Shown here piece after piece: positions 18,032-26,333 of a DNA stretch of 64,000 nucleotides. Within the stretch, counting starts at the first letter, position 1; the number at the start of each line of letters is the position of its first letter. A program made the translations under genes and the position numbers. The notes beneath the pieces were generated by a model. That model searched no databases. It was given only the letters and a program-made list of their open reading frames with translations, and was not told the origin of the DNA. The DNA is from Flavobacterium johnsoniae UW101 (GTDB taxonomy: Bacteria > Bacteroidota > Bacteroidia > Flavobacteriales > Flavobacteriaceae): assembly GCF_000016645.1 (NCBI RefSeq), contig NC_009441.1, positions 5,642,001-5,706,000 on the forward strand, written 5' to 3'.

Positions 18032-18985
18032 ATGAAACTACCTTTTATAGAAATAATCGAAGCCGCAACCAGTGATCCTAATTTACTGATGTGGAAATTT
18101 TATGATGAAGACAAAGAAATCAAAAACGGAGCAAAACTAACCGTTCGTGAAAGTCAGCACGTTATGCTTTTAAATGAAGGCCAGCTTGCAGATGTTTTTT
18201 CTCCCGGACTTCATACTTTATCTACAGAAAACATTCCTATTTTAAGTAAATTAAAAGGCTGGAAATACGGTTTCGAAAGTCCGTTTAAAGTCGATGTTTA
18301 CTTTTTTAACACACACCAATTCATCAATAATAAATGGGGAACTCCTGCTCCTATTTTGATGAACGACCCTCAGTTTGGGCAAATCAGAATCCGCGCTTTC
18401 GGAAGTTTTGATATTAAAATTGCCGATCCTGCTAAATTCTTCCGCCAATATGCCGGAACTTACAAACAGCTTACCATTTTCGAATTGCAAAATCAGTTAC
18501 GAGATTTTGTGGCACCAAAATTTGGAGAAGTTTTAGCAAACGAAAATATTACCGTTACTGACGTTGCTGGAAATATTACACAATTAGGAAAAAAAATCGA
18601 GCCTTATCTTAAACCCTATTTTGAGCAGTTAGGTATCGAGTTAACCCAATTTGTAATTACAAGTGTAACCTTGCCGGAAGAAGTTACTGCACATTACGAT
18701 AAAATCACCAATATGAATATGGTAACCGATATGGATAAATTTACCAAATTCAATACCGCAACGGCAATTGGCGACAAAGGAACCGCGCTTCACGATGCAA
18801 CACAAAATGCCGTGACCATGGGAATTCTTTTAAACCAGTTACAGCAAAATAAAGAAACCCCAAAGCAGGAAACAGCAGACGATTTAACGTCTAAACTTCA
18901 AAAACTAAAATCTTTATTTGACGCTGGTTTAATTGACGAAGATGAATTCAAAAACAAGAAAACTGAACTATTAAGCCAATTGTAA
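18032..18985 (+). CDS. SPFH/band-7 protein, YdjI-like, with C-terminal SHOCT
   Basis: SPFH-domain protein of the YdjI group (annotated in some genomes as virion core protein), 317 residues. After an N-terminal KFYDEDKEIKNGAKLTVRESQ come the band-7 strands (about 25-215), with FSPGLHTLSTENIPI and a long helical part ending in TSVTLPEEV. The last 35 residues (DDLTSKLQKLKSLFDAGLI and on) form a SHOCT-type oligomerisation motif. There is no membrane segment, as in YdjI, which in Bacillus acts with PspA and a zinc-ribbon partner in membrane stress. It starts a tight gene series, overlapping the next gene by one base. Confidence 0.85.
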   Translation: MKLPFIEIIEAATSDPNLLMWKFYDEDKEIKNGAKLTVRESQHVMLLNEGQLADVFSPGLHTLSTENIPILSKLKGWKYGFESPFKVDVYFFNTHQFINNKWGTPAPILMNDPQFGQIRIRAFGSFDIKIADPAKFFRQYAGTYKQLTIFELQNQLRDFVAPKFGEVLANENITVTDVAGNITQLGKKIEPYLKPYFEQLGIELTQFVITSVTLPEEVTAHYDKITNMNMVTDMDKFTKFNTATAIGDKGTALHDATQNAVTMGILLNQLQQNKETPKQETADDLTSKLQKLKSLFDAGLIDEDEFKNKKTELLSQL

Positions 18986-19227
18986 TGGAAGAAAAAAAAG
19001 TCAATTCGTTTTTGAGCAGACTCAAAGAAAATGCGCAGAAACAAACCAATTATGGAGGTGAAATGGAAATTACCGAAGCCAAAATGAATGCAAAAGACTG
19101 CCCAAACTGCGGTGCAGGAAGAGCAAAACAAGACGGTTTAACCCATTGCGCCTATTGCGGATTTGAGTTTTTAAACGTAAAACTTACTGACGGAGTTTAT
19201 ATTAAAAAAGAAGATAATTCAATTTAA
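18985..19227 (+). CDS. Small zinc-ribbon protein
   Basis: Protein of 80 residues whose ATG overlaps the SPFH stop in TAATG, so translation is probably coupled. Two Cys pairs, CPNCG (about 37-41) and CAYCG (about 54-58), form a zinc ribbon; the first 30 residues are polar and helical. It is a candidate adaptor of the SPFH protein, comparable to the zinc-ribbon part of Bacillus YdjG but without its membrane region. The precise role is unknown. Confidence 0.8.
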   Translation: MEEKKVNSFLSRLKENAQKQTNYGGEMEITEAKMNAKDCPNCGAGRAKQDGLTHCAYCGFEFLNVKLTDGVYIKKEDNSI

Positions 19228-19239
19228 AAATTAGATAAC

Positions 19240-20211
19240 GTGTTCGGACTATTTAACAAATCAAAAAACAAAGAAAACCAAGCAAACCAAACAAATCAAG
19301 TAAGCAGAGAATCATATCCGGAATGGTATGCAGAACTTCAGGAATCACAACAAAGATGGTTCGCTTTCTTAGAAAAACTCGAAGCAAAAATGGAAGAACT
19401 GGCTGTAGCCGCAATTCCGGAGTTAAAACAGCTTTTGCAGGATGATGAAGACATGTACAAAAGGACTTTTCAAAGAGTTTATTCAGGCATAAACGGTCAG
19501 TTAAACAATATTAGAGAAAAAGCCAGAGATACATACGAAGAAAAAATCGACAGTATTTATTACGACCTAGATTCAAGAGTTTCTGTTTTAGACAAAAATC
19601 ATGATTTATTATCTGATTTTAGAAGCGCGTGTTCAGATCGTTACAATGATTTTGACTATAAATACGACTATTGGAGAAAACAAATCGAAAAAACTCAGGA
19701 ACGCGATCTGGAAATCGAATACAAAAAAATTCTGGACGAATACGAAACCATCAAAAGCAAATTTAACTGCACGCAGTGCGGCGGCAATATAGAAATCGAG
19801 AAAATATTTTTAATCGAAACCTATATCACATGCCCATACTGCCAGACACAAAATACATTTGCTCCAAGTACATTGGGAAGAAATCTTCAGAATATTGCCA
19901 AAGAACTTGCAGAACAGCGAACAGCTCATTTGTATGACGCTTATGAAAGTGAAAAAGACAAAGAGCGTGATTTGTACCATAAACGTCATGAATTAAGCCT
20001 TAGCACCATTCATGAATCTGATAAAAAAGTTTTAGCCGAAATTCAGGCAAAAATGGACGATCTTGAAGAACAGAGACAAGCTGCCATTAAAAATGCTCCA
20101 AAATTATATCAGGTTTATTTAAGAGCCATGTATGACGAATGGAATAAAATTACGCCCGATTTAAAAGAACACAACGAAAAAATGTATCAAAATCAATTAC
20201 AATACCTATAA
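19240..20211 (+). CDS. Coiled-coil protein with central zinc ribbon
   Basis: Protein of 323 residues starting with GTG at 19240, 12 bases after the previous stop. Long charged helices (about 25-170 and 215-320) flank a zinc ribbon with CTQCG at about 176 and CPYCQ about 20 residues later. No signal peptide or membrane segment is present. I do not recognise a named family. The place in the series and the second zinc ribbon suggest a cytoplasmic scaffold working with the SPFH protein. The alternating helix/ribbon layout is loosely like PspA-linked proteins, which is inference. Confidence 0.7.
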   Translation: MFGLFNKSKNKENQANQTNQVSRESYPEWYAELQESQQRWFAFLEKLEAKMEELAVAAIPELKQLLQDDEDMYKRTFQRVYSGINGQLNNIREKARDTYEEKIDSIYYDLDSRVSVLDKNHDLLSDFRSACSDRYNDFDYKYDYWRKQIEKTQERDLEIEYKKILDEYETIKSKFNCTQCGGNIEIEKIFLIETYITCPYCQTQNTFAPSTLGRNLQNIAKELAEQRTAHLYDAYESEKDKERDLYHKRHELSLSTIHESDKKVLAEIQAKMDDLEEQRQAAIKNAPKLYQVYLRAMYDEWNKITPDLKEHNEKMYQNQLQYL

Positions 20212-20235
20212 ATTATTAACCCTAAAATTTGAAAA

Positions 20236-21195
20236 ATGTTTAAAAAACTTTTTGGAGCTCTAACTGGAGACAATAAACAGGAAAACCAAAACTATGAAGC
20301 GCAGACTTCAAATGATAATTATGAAAATGATTATGAAGATGAATATCAGGAAGTAGAATACGATCCGGAAACTTTACACGGAACACATTATACTGTAGAA
20401 GATTTTGATGCAGAAGTAGCTGAAAGAGCCGAAGCATGGATTGCAGACGAACGTGCAAGCGGAGAAAACCTTGAAGATAAAGATATTAAAAACATCTATT
20501 TTAATTATAGAAGAACAGTTTATACAGAATGGAACAACTGCGATTCAGACCAAATGATTCGTTTTGAACACGCTAATTCTTTAAAATACAGCGGAGTTCA
20601 AACTTCAGGATTTGTAAAAGTAGACGATAATAATCCGTTCTTAGAACCAGTTCACGGTGTAGATTTAAGAACTTACACTGCAATGTGTCTTAAAATAAGT
20701 GCAGGAGTAGATTATCTTGAAGTTTGCAAAGCAATGGGATTCGAACCAGCAGTTTGGGAAGAATTAAACACAATCTGGCCGCAGCGTATGGGCGAAGATA
20801 CTTCATTTACCGTAACAACTTTATTTGGCCAGTATTATGCCGAAAATGTAACAGTTCCTCAATTAGAAAACCTGAAAGCTGAAATTTCAGAAGAAGGCGC
20901 AGCAAATCTTGAAAGAATAAAAACTGATCGTTATTTCTACGAAGAACTAGCAGGTGCAAGACAAGCGGCTTACGAATACGGAATTGACGGCGCTCAATGG
21001 ATTTTAGATACTTTTGGAATCAACCTTGCCGATTTTCAATCTGTCGCAATGCAATGGATGACAGAGCAAAACCAAAACTGGAATTCAGCAGACATTACAG
21101 AATTTCATGATTATCAACAAGCAAAACAAAAAGAATATGCAGCCAAATTTGCGGCTGAACAAGGCGGAAATATCGCAGACGATGTAAATTTCTAA
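20236..21195 (+). CDS. DUF6620-like protein
   Basis: Soluble, very acidic protein of 319 residues. The N-terminal 45 residues are disordered and rich in Asn, Asp, Glu and Tyr. The rest is mainly helical with many Trp and Tyr (EEWNNCDSD-type segment, YFYEELAGARQAAYEYG). I recall similar proteins as DUF6620, found beside SPFH/YdjI-like genes, but cannot verify this here. It begins 24 bases after the coiled-coil gene and is followed by a terminator, so it closes the first transcription unit of the cluster. Confidence 0.65.
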   Translation: MFKKLFGALTGDNKQENQNYEAQTSNDNYENDYEDEYQEVEYDPETLHGTHYTVEDFDAEVAERAEAWIADERASGENLEDKDIKNIYFNYRRTVYTEWNNCDSDQMIRFEHANSLKYSGVQTSGFVKVDDNNPFLEPVHGVDLRTYTAMCLKISAGVDYLEVCKAMGFEPAVWEELNTIWPQRMGEDTSFTVTTLFGQYYAENVTVPQLENLKAEISEEGAANLERIKTDRYFYEELAGARQAAYEYGIDGAQWILDTFGINLADFQSVAMQWMTEQNQNWNSADITEFHDYQQAKQKEYAAKFAAEQGGNIADDVNF

Positions 21196-21215
21196 ATTCA
21201 GCTTCTTTTGATGAT

Positions 21216-21250
21216 TAAAAAACCGATTTGCAAAACAAATCGGTTTTTTA
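21216..21250 (+). terminator. Terminator, CCGATTTG stem
   Basis: AAAAAACCGATTTG pairs with CAAATCGGTTTTTT around a 4-5 base A-rich loop. This is a strong, nearly symmetric terminator ending the SPFH transcription unit. Confidence 0.88.
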
Positions 21251-21300
21251 TTCGTTAAAAATAGCACAATCACAAAAAGTTACTTTATAAAAAATATACA

Positions 21301-22050
21301 ATGGAAAACACACCAATATTCTTTGCCGATGGAGAAAATCCAAAAATGATCGAAGCCTACAAAAAAGCACAAGAAACCTTTAAATATTTCTGGAGAGAAT
21401 TATCGTGGGAATACCGCAGAATAATTCCCGGACTAGACGTTGCCTGCGTAAAACTGGCATTTACTCAGGAAATAGACGGTGAAACTGTTGTAGAACACAT
21501 GTGGATTAACGACGTAAATTTTGACGGTGATATTATTTATGGAACTTTGGTAAACCAGCCAAACGAATTAACGAATGTAAATAATGGAGACGAAGTTGAA
21601 ATTCCGGTAAACCAAATCAGCGACTGGTTATTTGCAAGCCAGGGAAAAACTTACGGAGCTTTTACCATACACGCCATGCGATCTGAAATGAGCGAAGATG
21701 AAAGAAATGAACATGATGATGCCTGGGGATTAGATTTTGGAGATTACAACGATATTTTGGTAGTGTCTGACCAAAATGAAAAACCAGAAAATCTTGTAGA
21801 ACATCCTATGAGCAAAAACATGAAAGAGAGCCTTATCGATTTTGTAAAAAACAATCCGGAAGAACTTACTTCGCAAGATGAATTGGGTTATACTTTTCTA
21901 CATCGCGAAACTATTGCAGGAAATAGTACATCTGTCGAAGTTTTACTAGAATCTGGAGCAGACAAAAATGCTAAAAATCATCTGGGTAAAACAGCTTTAG
22001 ATTATGCGGCAGAACTAAAATGGAATCACTTGATACCATTATTTAAATAA
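21301..22050 (+). CDS. DUF2314 and ankyrin-repeat protein
   Basis: Two-part cytoplasmic protein of 249 residues. The first half is a DUF2314 domain (about 25-125: VEHMWINDVNFDGDIIYGT, then LVNQPNEL, NNGDEVEIP and ISDWLF). The C-terminal third holds ankyrin repeats (about 185-249: LGYTFLHRETIAGN, VEVLLESGADKNAKNHLGKTALDYA). DUF2314 proteins are widespread with unknown function; ankyrin repeats bind partner proteins. It has its own terminator, and its spacing suggests an independent unit in the same cluster. Confidence 0.85.
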   Translation: MENTPIFFADGENPKMIEAYKKAQETFKYFWRELSWEYRRIIPGLDVACVKLAFTQEIDGETVVEHMWINDVNFDGDIIYGTLVNQPNELTNVNNGDEVEIPVNQISDWLFASQGKTYGAFTIHAMRSEMSEDERNEHDDAWGLDFGDYNDILVVSDQNEKPENLVEHPMSKNMKESLIDFVKNNPEELTSQDELGYTFLHRETIAGNSTSVEVLLESGADKNAKNHLGKTALDYAAELKWNHLIPLFK

Positions 22051-22053
22051 AAT

Positions 22054-22095
22054 AAAAAATCCGATTTACGTTTTGTTAAATCGGATTTTTTATTT
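22054..22095 (+). terminator. Terminator, ATCCGATTT stem
   Basis: AAAAAATCCGATTT pairs with AAATCGGATTTTTT around a 10-base loop, immediately after the ankyrin gene. It has the same stem family as 17851 and 24421. Confidence 0.88.
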
Positions 22096-22146
22096 TTAAA
22101 ACATAAACAAAATCTTACTTTTGAAATTTATTTTAAAGTTTATAAA

Positions 22147-22656
22147 ATGCTTTTCAAATTTTCAATGCCCAATAGATCAGTTATATTTTTATTATGTTTA
22201 GTTTCTCTTTTAATATTAAACTCATGCTATTCCTATAAAATTTATCCAAAAGAATATCGAAACGCAATAAATACACACGTCAGAGAAACTGTATATGTTG
22301 TAAACGATACTTTAAAAAAAGAATTTAAGATTTTAGAGAAATCAAACCTTTTTACTTTTACCAAAGACAGCACACAAACAAACATAAAAATAAAACTGTA
22401 TCCTATAAAGCAATATCCAGGCTGCGGAAATCCGCTTATTGCTCAGGTTATAACATTAGGACAGCTGCCAGTATATCTGCCTAATCAATACGAATATCAA
22501 TTTGACCGAATAGAAAAAGGAAAAACGAACCCGCAAAAATTTAACTTAGGCATTACTCAAAGATATTGGTTTTGGGATATGTTCACATTCAGCAAAAATT
22601 TCGAAAAAAAAGCTGGTCAGTTACTATTGGTTAAATATCAAGATAAGCAGAATTAA
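22147..22656 (+). CDS. Hypothetical lipoprotein
   Basis: Protein of 169 residues with a lipoprotein signal and lipobox ILNSC (C27 from this start). An ATG at 22165 gives a more typical signal length and may be the real start. The remainder is not recognised: a mixed alpha/beta domain with IKIKLYPIKQYPGCGNPL and a C-terminal QRYWFWDMF. A -7-like TACTTTTG sits at 22116-22123. It lies between the ankyrin and TPM genes of the SPFH cluster and is the only predicted outer-membrane member. Confidence 0.65.
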   Translation: MLFKFSMPNRSVIFLLCLVSLLILNSCYSYKIYPKEYRNAINTHVRETVYVVNDTLKKEFKILEKSNLFTFTKDSTQTNIKIKLYPIKQYPGCGNPLIAQVITLGQLPVYLPNQYEYQFDRIEKGKTNPQKFNLGITQRYWFWDMFTFSKNFEKKAGQLLLVKYQDKQN

Positions 22657-22737
22657 AATGACAGTTTTAAAAAATTATTTTTCATTTTAAAACAAAAAAC
22701 TAATCTTTTTTTCGTCTGTTTAAAATAAAGAATATGC

Positions 22738-22745
22738 TACTTTTG
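22738..22745 (+). promoter_or_regulatory. -7 promoter element of the TPM gene
   Basis: TACTTTTG fits TAnnTTTG exactly, with TCTG about 19 bases upstream as an imperfect -33 element. It lies 27 bases before the ATG at 22773. Confidence 0.4.
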
Positions 22746-22772
22746 CACCACCAAATCTAATCTGCAAGTGTG

Positions 22773-23288
22773 ATGAAAAAAATATTCTTCATTATTTTAA
22801 TTATCTTGTTTTCACCAAGTATAGTATTTTCTCAGGCAAAAAAAGAAAAGAATGTAAATACCGATCCTAAAAACGTTTTTTCAAGACCTTATGATTATGT
22901 AAACGACTTCGAAAAAATCATGAATGCCGATCAAATTACAACACTTACCAATACACTGAAAGCATTCGAAAAAAAACATCTTTATAAAATTACCGTTGTA
23001 ACCACATCTACAATAGAGCCATATACCTCTTTTCCTGATTACGCTCTTGAATTAGACAAATATCTGGCAGTCGATCCTAAACTAGACCCTACTATTTTAA
23101 TTGTTGTAAGCAAACAATTAAGACAAATTCAGGTTCAAAGCATTGATCTTATTCGCTATAAATTAAGTGATAATGACACCCAGAATATTATAACCACTTA
23201 TGCAGTACCAGAATTTAAAAAAGGAGACTACTCTAAAGGTTTGGAACTTGCTGTCGAACAAATAATGAATAAATTAAAAGTTTATTAA
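22773..23288 (+). CDS. Exported TPM-domain protein
   Basis: Exported protein of 171 residues: signal peptide (about 1-21, ending IVFSQ), then a single TPM (TPM_phosphatase) domain with VNDFEKIMNADQITTLTNTL, ITVVTTSTIEPY and a closing YSKGLELAVEQIM helix. The usual C-terminal membrane anchor or Gly-rich tail of TPM proteins is missing, so it should be free in the periplasm. A GTG at 22770 directly precedes the chosen ATG. TPM proteins act in photosystem repair in plants and occur with SPFH proteins in Bacillus ydjGHI; the role here is not known. Confidence 0.85.
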   Translation: MKKIFFIILIILFSPSIVFSQAKKEKNVNTDPKNVFSRPYDYVNDFEKIMNADQITTLTNTLKAFEKKHLYKITVVTTSTIEPYTSFPDYALELDKYLAVDPKLDPTILIVVSKQLRQIQVQSIDLIRYKLSDNDTQNIITTYAVPEFKKGDYSKGLELAVEQIMNKLKVY

Positions 23289-23357
23289 TTAAAAGAAGTT
23301 TATTCTTAATATCAAAAGTTATATATTGTATCTCGTTAAAATCACAAAAAGAGATAT

Positions 23358-24002
23358 ATGACTTTAGAAGAATATAAAAAAGAATTTTCAGAAGACGACT
23401 CTGTTGGATGGTTAGAAATTGACAAAGTATTTGATCAGCTTTACCCAGAACAAGAACCCAAACATTTTGCACCGGCAATCAGCTATATGTTAGGCGGAGA
23501 AAGTCCGCTTGATGGTGTCAGTATTTACGAAAGTAAAAAGCAAGAAGATCATTTTCATTTTGTAACCTATGGCTTTTCAGAATTGTACTATAATGAAGAA
23601 AAAGTCAACGGAGAATTCAGTAAATGGGGATTTGAACTTACTTTCAGGCTTAAACCTTTTGAAGCCGATAACGGAACCCCAAGCTGGGCGGTTGCACTTT
23701 TGCAGAATATTGCCAAATATGTTTTTAGTACAGGTAACTGGTTTGAAGAATTTCATTATATGCCGGCAAATGGTCCTATAAGACTTGATACCGAAACCGA
23801 TATTACTGCGCTGGTTTTTGTAAACGATCCCGAAATAGAAAAGATACAAACCCCTCACGGCGAAGTTTCTTTTCTGCAAATCGTTGGAATTACTTCTGCA
23901 GAATATGAACATATCAAAGAAAATCCGGAAACTGTCGAAGAGCTTGTAAATAAATTAAAAGAAAACAATCCATTATTAATAACCGATTTAAACCGAAAAT
24001 AA
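23358..24002 (+). CDS. Suppressor-of-fused (SUFU) domain protein
   Basis: Cytoplasmic protein of 214 residues that is essentially one SUFU domain (about 30-185). Markers are the N-terminal DQLYPEQEPKHFAP, the strand DGVSIYES, FELTFRL, LQNIAKYVF and a C-terminal FLQIVGITSAEYE. In bacteria such domains are frequent as immunity proteins in polymorphic-toxin loci, but no toxin is visible here. The stop codon is followed at once by the ATG of the next gene, so the two are co-translated. Confidence 0.87.
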   Translation: MTLEEYKKEFSEDDSVGWLEIDKVFDQLYPEQEPKHFAPAISYMLGGESPLDGVSIYESKKQEDHFHFVTYGFSELYYNEEKVNGEFSKWGFELTFRLKPFEADNGTPSWAVALLQNIAKYVFSTGNWFEEFHYMPANGPIRLDTETDITALVFVNDPEIEKIQTPHGEVSFLQIVGITSAEYEHIKENPETVEELVNKLKENNPLLITDLNRK

Positions 24003-24401
24003 ATGGCAAATTCTTTTTATTCCTATTCAGCTTATATATCACCGTCTTCAAATGCAGATATTAAGGTTTTAAAAGAGTTTCTAGATGCCTTTTATCAAGA
24101 ATCTGATAATAAAATTACATTAAGCGACAATCAAATTACTATAACTTTTGATGATGAATATAACTTCTATATTTATTTAGCAGAAGAAGAACATGTAAAT
24201 CAAGAAGCACTCGAAATTGCCGGTTATTTAGAAGAAGACTGGAACGAAACCCCTTATGATAAAGAAAAATTAAAAGTATCAAAAAAGCGTTTTGAAGTTT
24301 GGGGAGATTCCGATTTTGATATGGATTACTTCAATGACAGTCTTTTCATAATAGAGCAAGTGGAAAAGTTTAATGACATTATTATTTTTCAAAATCAATA
24401 A
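24003..24401 (+). CDS. Small acidic hypothetical protein
   Basis: Not recognised. A 132-residue, strongly acidic protein with no signal peptide; short strands alternate with helices and the Tyr and Asp content is high (FEVWGDSDFDMDYF). It begins at the base after the SUFU stop, which points to a linked function, perhaps as a partner. A terminator of the ATCCGAT family follows 20 bases later. Small size and acidity fit an immunity- or inhibitor-type protein; that is only a guess from composition. Confidence 0.65.
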   Translation: MANSFYSYSAYISPSSNADIKVLKEFLDAFYQESDNKITLSDNQITITFDDEYNFYIYLAEEEHVNQEALEIAGYLEEDWNETPYDKEKLKVSKKRFEVWGDSDFDMDYFNDSLFIIEQVEKFNDIIIFQNQ

Positions 24402-24420
24402 ACAGTATTTATAGAATATC

Positions 24421-24457
24421 AAAATCCGATTTGCAATAAAACAGATCGGATTTTTTA
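24421..24457 (+). terminator. Terminator, ATCCGAT family
   Basis: AAAATCCGAT pairs with ATCGGATTTT around a 16-base loop, followed by six T. Its loop and right arm reappear without the left arm at 25282-25308. Confidence 0.85.
24429..24455. repeat. 27-bp direct repeat, left copy
   Basis: The segment from the ATTTGCAATAAAACAG loop through the right arm of the terminator recurs, base for base over 27 bp, at 25282-25308. The two copies bracket the orphan gene 24524-25282. Confidence 0.85.
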
Positions 24458-24523
24458 TTTGCTATTAAAAAATTGTAATATTTTACTTATTTATTAATTT
24501 TATGTTTTTTAATAAATACTATA

Positions 24524-25282
24524 ATGAATTATATTCCTCTAATACATACAATAACTGATGAAAATATTTTTAGCGTCCTAAGGCAGTTTCTCAAGACTTG
24601 GTATGAAATTGATCTTCTCCAATCTGACAAAGAAATTAATTTTGGAAATAGATTAGGTATCACTTTATCAAAAAATATAAATGACCTTCTGAATCTTTTT
24701 ACTGATTTAAGTAATTCAATTATCTATGGAAATAAAAAATATATCTATTCCTCTTTTAATTATATTTTTATAGATCAGCGATTAGTCGTTTCTTATAGCA
24801 AGAAAAATGATTTTTTATTGTTATTACAAGAAGGGCAAAGAGATTTTTTTTATGGCATTAAAAAAGAAGATTTATTAAAAGATAATCCGATAATCTATAG
24901 ATGCATTATAGATATAAAAACAAAGGAGGTAACTTATTATAAAGATTTAAGTTTAAATAATTTTATAATAAAGTGTATTTGTACAAACTGTTCAAAACTC
25001 AAAACAAAATCATATAAAATTCTTCTTCCAAAAAAAGATAATTTAATTAAGGATAAAATAGACTTAATAGTAAGTTATTTTGATTACAATACATCATTTG
25101 ATAAAATTACATTTTTAGAGAGTAATGATACAATTGCTTCAATCTATAATGATGAAAGTTCTGATTACAATTTATTAGAAATAAACAAATGGACAGAAAA
25201 ACAAAAAGAAATAACTGAAAAAGCAATAAATATATTTGACTGGAATGGCTGGAGCGATAACAGCCACAGATTTAAACTTTAA
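24524..25282 (+). CDS. AT-rich orphan gene between direct repeats
   Basis: Not recognised. A 252-residue protein with very high Lys, Asn and Ile content, without signal peptide; one CTNCSKLK motif in the middle is the only cysteine pair. Base composition is visibly richer in A+T than its neighbours. The stop codon overlaps the first base of the right-hand copy of the 27-bp repeat, so the gene plus repeat looks like a unit added into the terminator. It has no complete terminator of its own. Confidence 0.65.
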   Translation: MNYIPLIHTITDENIFSVLRQFLKTWYEIDLLQSDKEINFGNRLGITLSKNINDLLNLFTDLSNSIIYGNKKYIYSSFNYIFIDQRLVVSYSKKNDFLLLLQEGQRDFFYGIKKEDLLKDNPIIYRCIIDIKTKEVTYYKDLSLNNFIIKCICTNCSKLKTKSYKILLPKKDNLIKDKIDLIVSYFDYNTSFDKITFLESNDTIASIYNDESSDYNLLEINKWTEKQKEITEKAINIFDWNGWSDNSHRFKL

Positions 25283-25308
25283 TTTGCAATAAAACAGATC
25301 GGATTTTT
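25282..25308. repeat. 27-bp direct repeat, right copy (half terminator)
   Basis: Exact copy of 24429-24455. Here the upstream arm AAAATCCGAT is absent, so it cannot fold into the terminator hairpin. Confidence 0.85.
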
Positions 25309-25377
25309 GTTTTTGGACTGTTAAAAAAACTTCCACAGCCATATATTTTAATAACTTTAGGTTCAAAAAAAAGCATT

Positions 25378-26280
25378 ATGAAAGAAATAACTATTGTCGA
25401 ATTCACTTCTAATTTGGGCTTAAAAGAACCTCAAACCGGAAAAGAACCAGGCGTAAACCGTCTGCCCGATTGGTTATGGAAACACAATCTTCATAAAGCC
25501 ATTACACCAAAAAATATCGTAAGACTTGATCCGCCCAGATATTCAAACATAAAAGATCCTCAAACTACTATTTTAAATGCAGACTCATTAGTTACTTATG
25601 CCAGAGAACAGGCTTATTTGATAAACAATTTAATCAGCGCCAATAAATTTCCTTTTGTACTTGGCGGTGACTGCAGTATACTTTTAGGAACCGCAATGGC
25701 ATTAAAGCAAAAAGGAAATTACGGTCTATTCTATCTCGACGGTCATACTGATTTTATGGATGTTTCTTTATCTGAAACCGGCGGTACAGGCGGCATGATT
25801 GCGTCTATTGTTACTGGAAACGGACACGAAAAATTAACCAATATTCTTAACTTGTCTCCATACATAAAAGAAGAAAACCTTTGGTGCGTGGGCAATCGCG
25901 AATATGATGACGAATACGAAAATGAAATCAGAAAATCTTCTGCAGTATATTTAAGTTTAAAAGAATTACGAAAACAAGGTATTAAAAACTCTGTACAGTC
26001 TTTTCTTTTAGAAGTTGAAAGTAAAAAGCTCGATGGTTTCTGGCTGCACATCGATGTCGATGTTTTAAACGACTCTGTTATGCCCTGCGTGGACAGCCGA
26101 ACTCCAGACGGACTGACTTATGACGAATTTAATGAACTTACCTCCTATTTGTTTCAAAGTCAAAAACTAAGCGGACTCGAAATTACAATTCTCGATCCGG
26201 ATTTAGACCAAACCGGAGAATACACTAAGGAATTTGTCGCTAATATTACCTCAACTTTTAATCAGAACTTCAACAATTAG
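25378..26280 (+). CDS. Arginase/agmatinase-family hydrolase
   Basis: Ureohydrolase fold, 300 residues, binuclear manganese enzyme family acting on guanidino compounds. Metal-ligand blocks are LGGDCS (D98, with C99 where classical arginase has His), DGHTDF (D121, H123, D125) and HIDVDVL (D226, D228). The His-to-Cys change in the first block occurs in part of the family as I remember it and may alter metal use rather than abolish activity. The C-terminal EITILDPDLDQTGEY is also typical. The substrate cannot be assigned, and the gene is not near arginine metabolism genes. Confidence 0.87.
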   Translation: MKEITIVEFTSNLGLKEPQTGKEPGVNRLPDWLWKHNLHKAITPKNIVRLDPPRYSNIKDPQTTILNADSLVTYAREQAYLINNLISANKFPFVLGGDCSILLGTAMALKQKGNYGLFYLDGHTDFMDVSLSETGGTGGMIASIVTGNGHEKLTNILNLSPYIKEENLWCVGNREYDDEYENEIRKSSAVYLSLKELRKQGIKNSVQSFLLEVESKKLDGFWLHIDVDVLNDSVMPCVDSRTPDGLTYDEFNELTSYLFQSQKLSGLEITILDPDLDQTGEYTKEFVANITSTFNQNFNN

Positions 26281-26333
26281 TATTTAAAACTTAAAAAAGC
26301 TGCTTTTAAAAGAATAGAGCAGCAAATCATTTC

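Noticed and set aside
24429..25308. Insertion sequence or integron cassette
   Set aside because: There is no transposase, no inverted terminal repeat and no attC-like site; only direct repeats from a terminator are visible.
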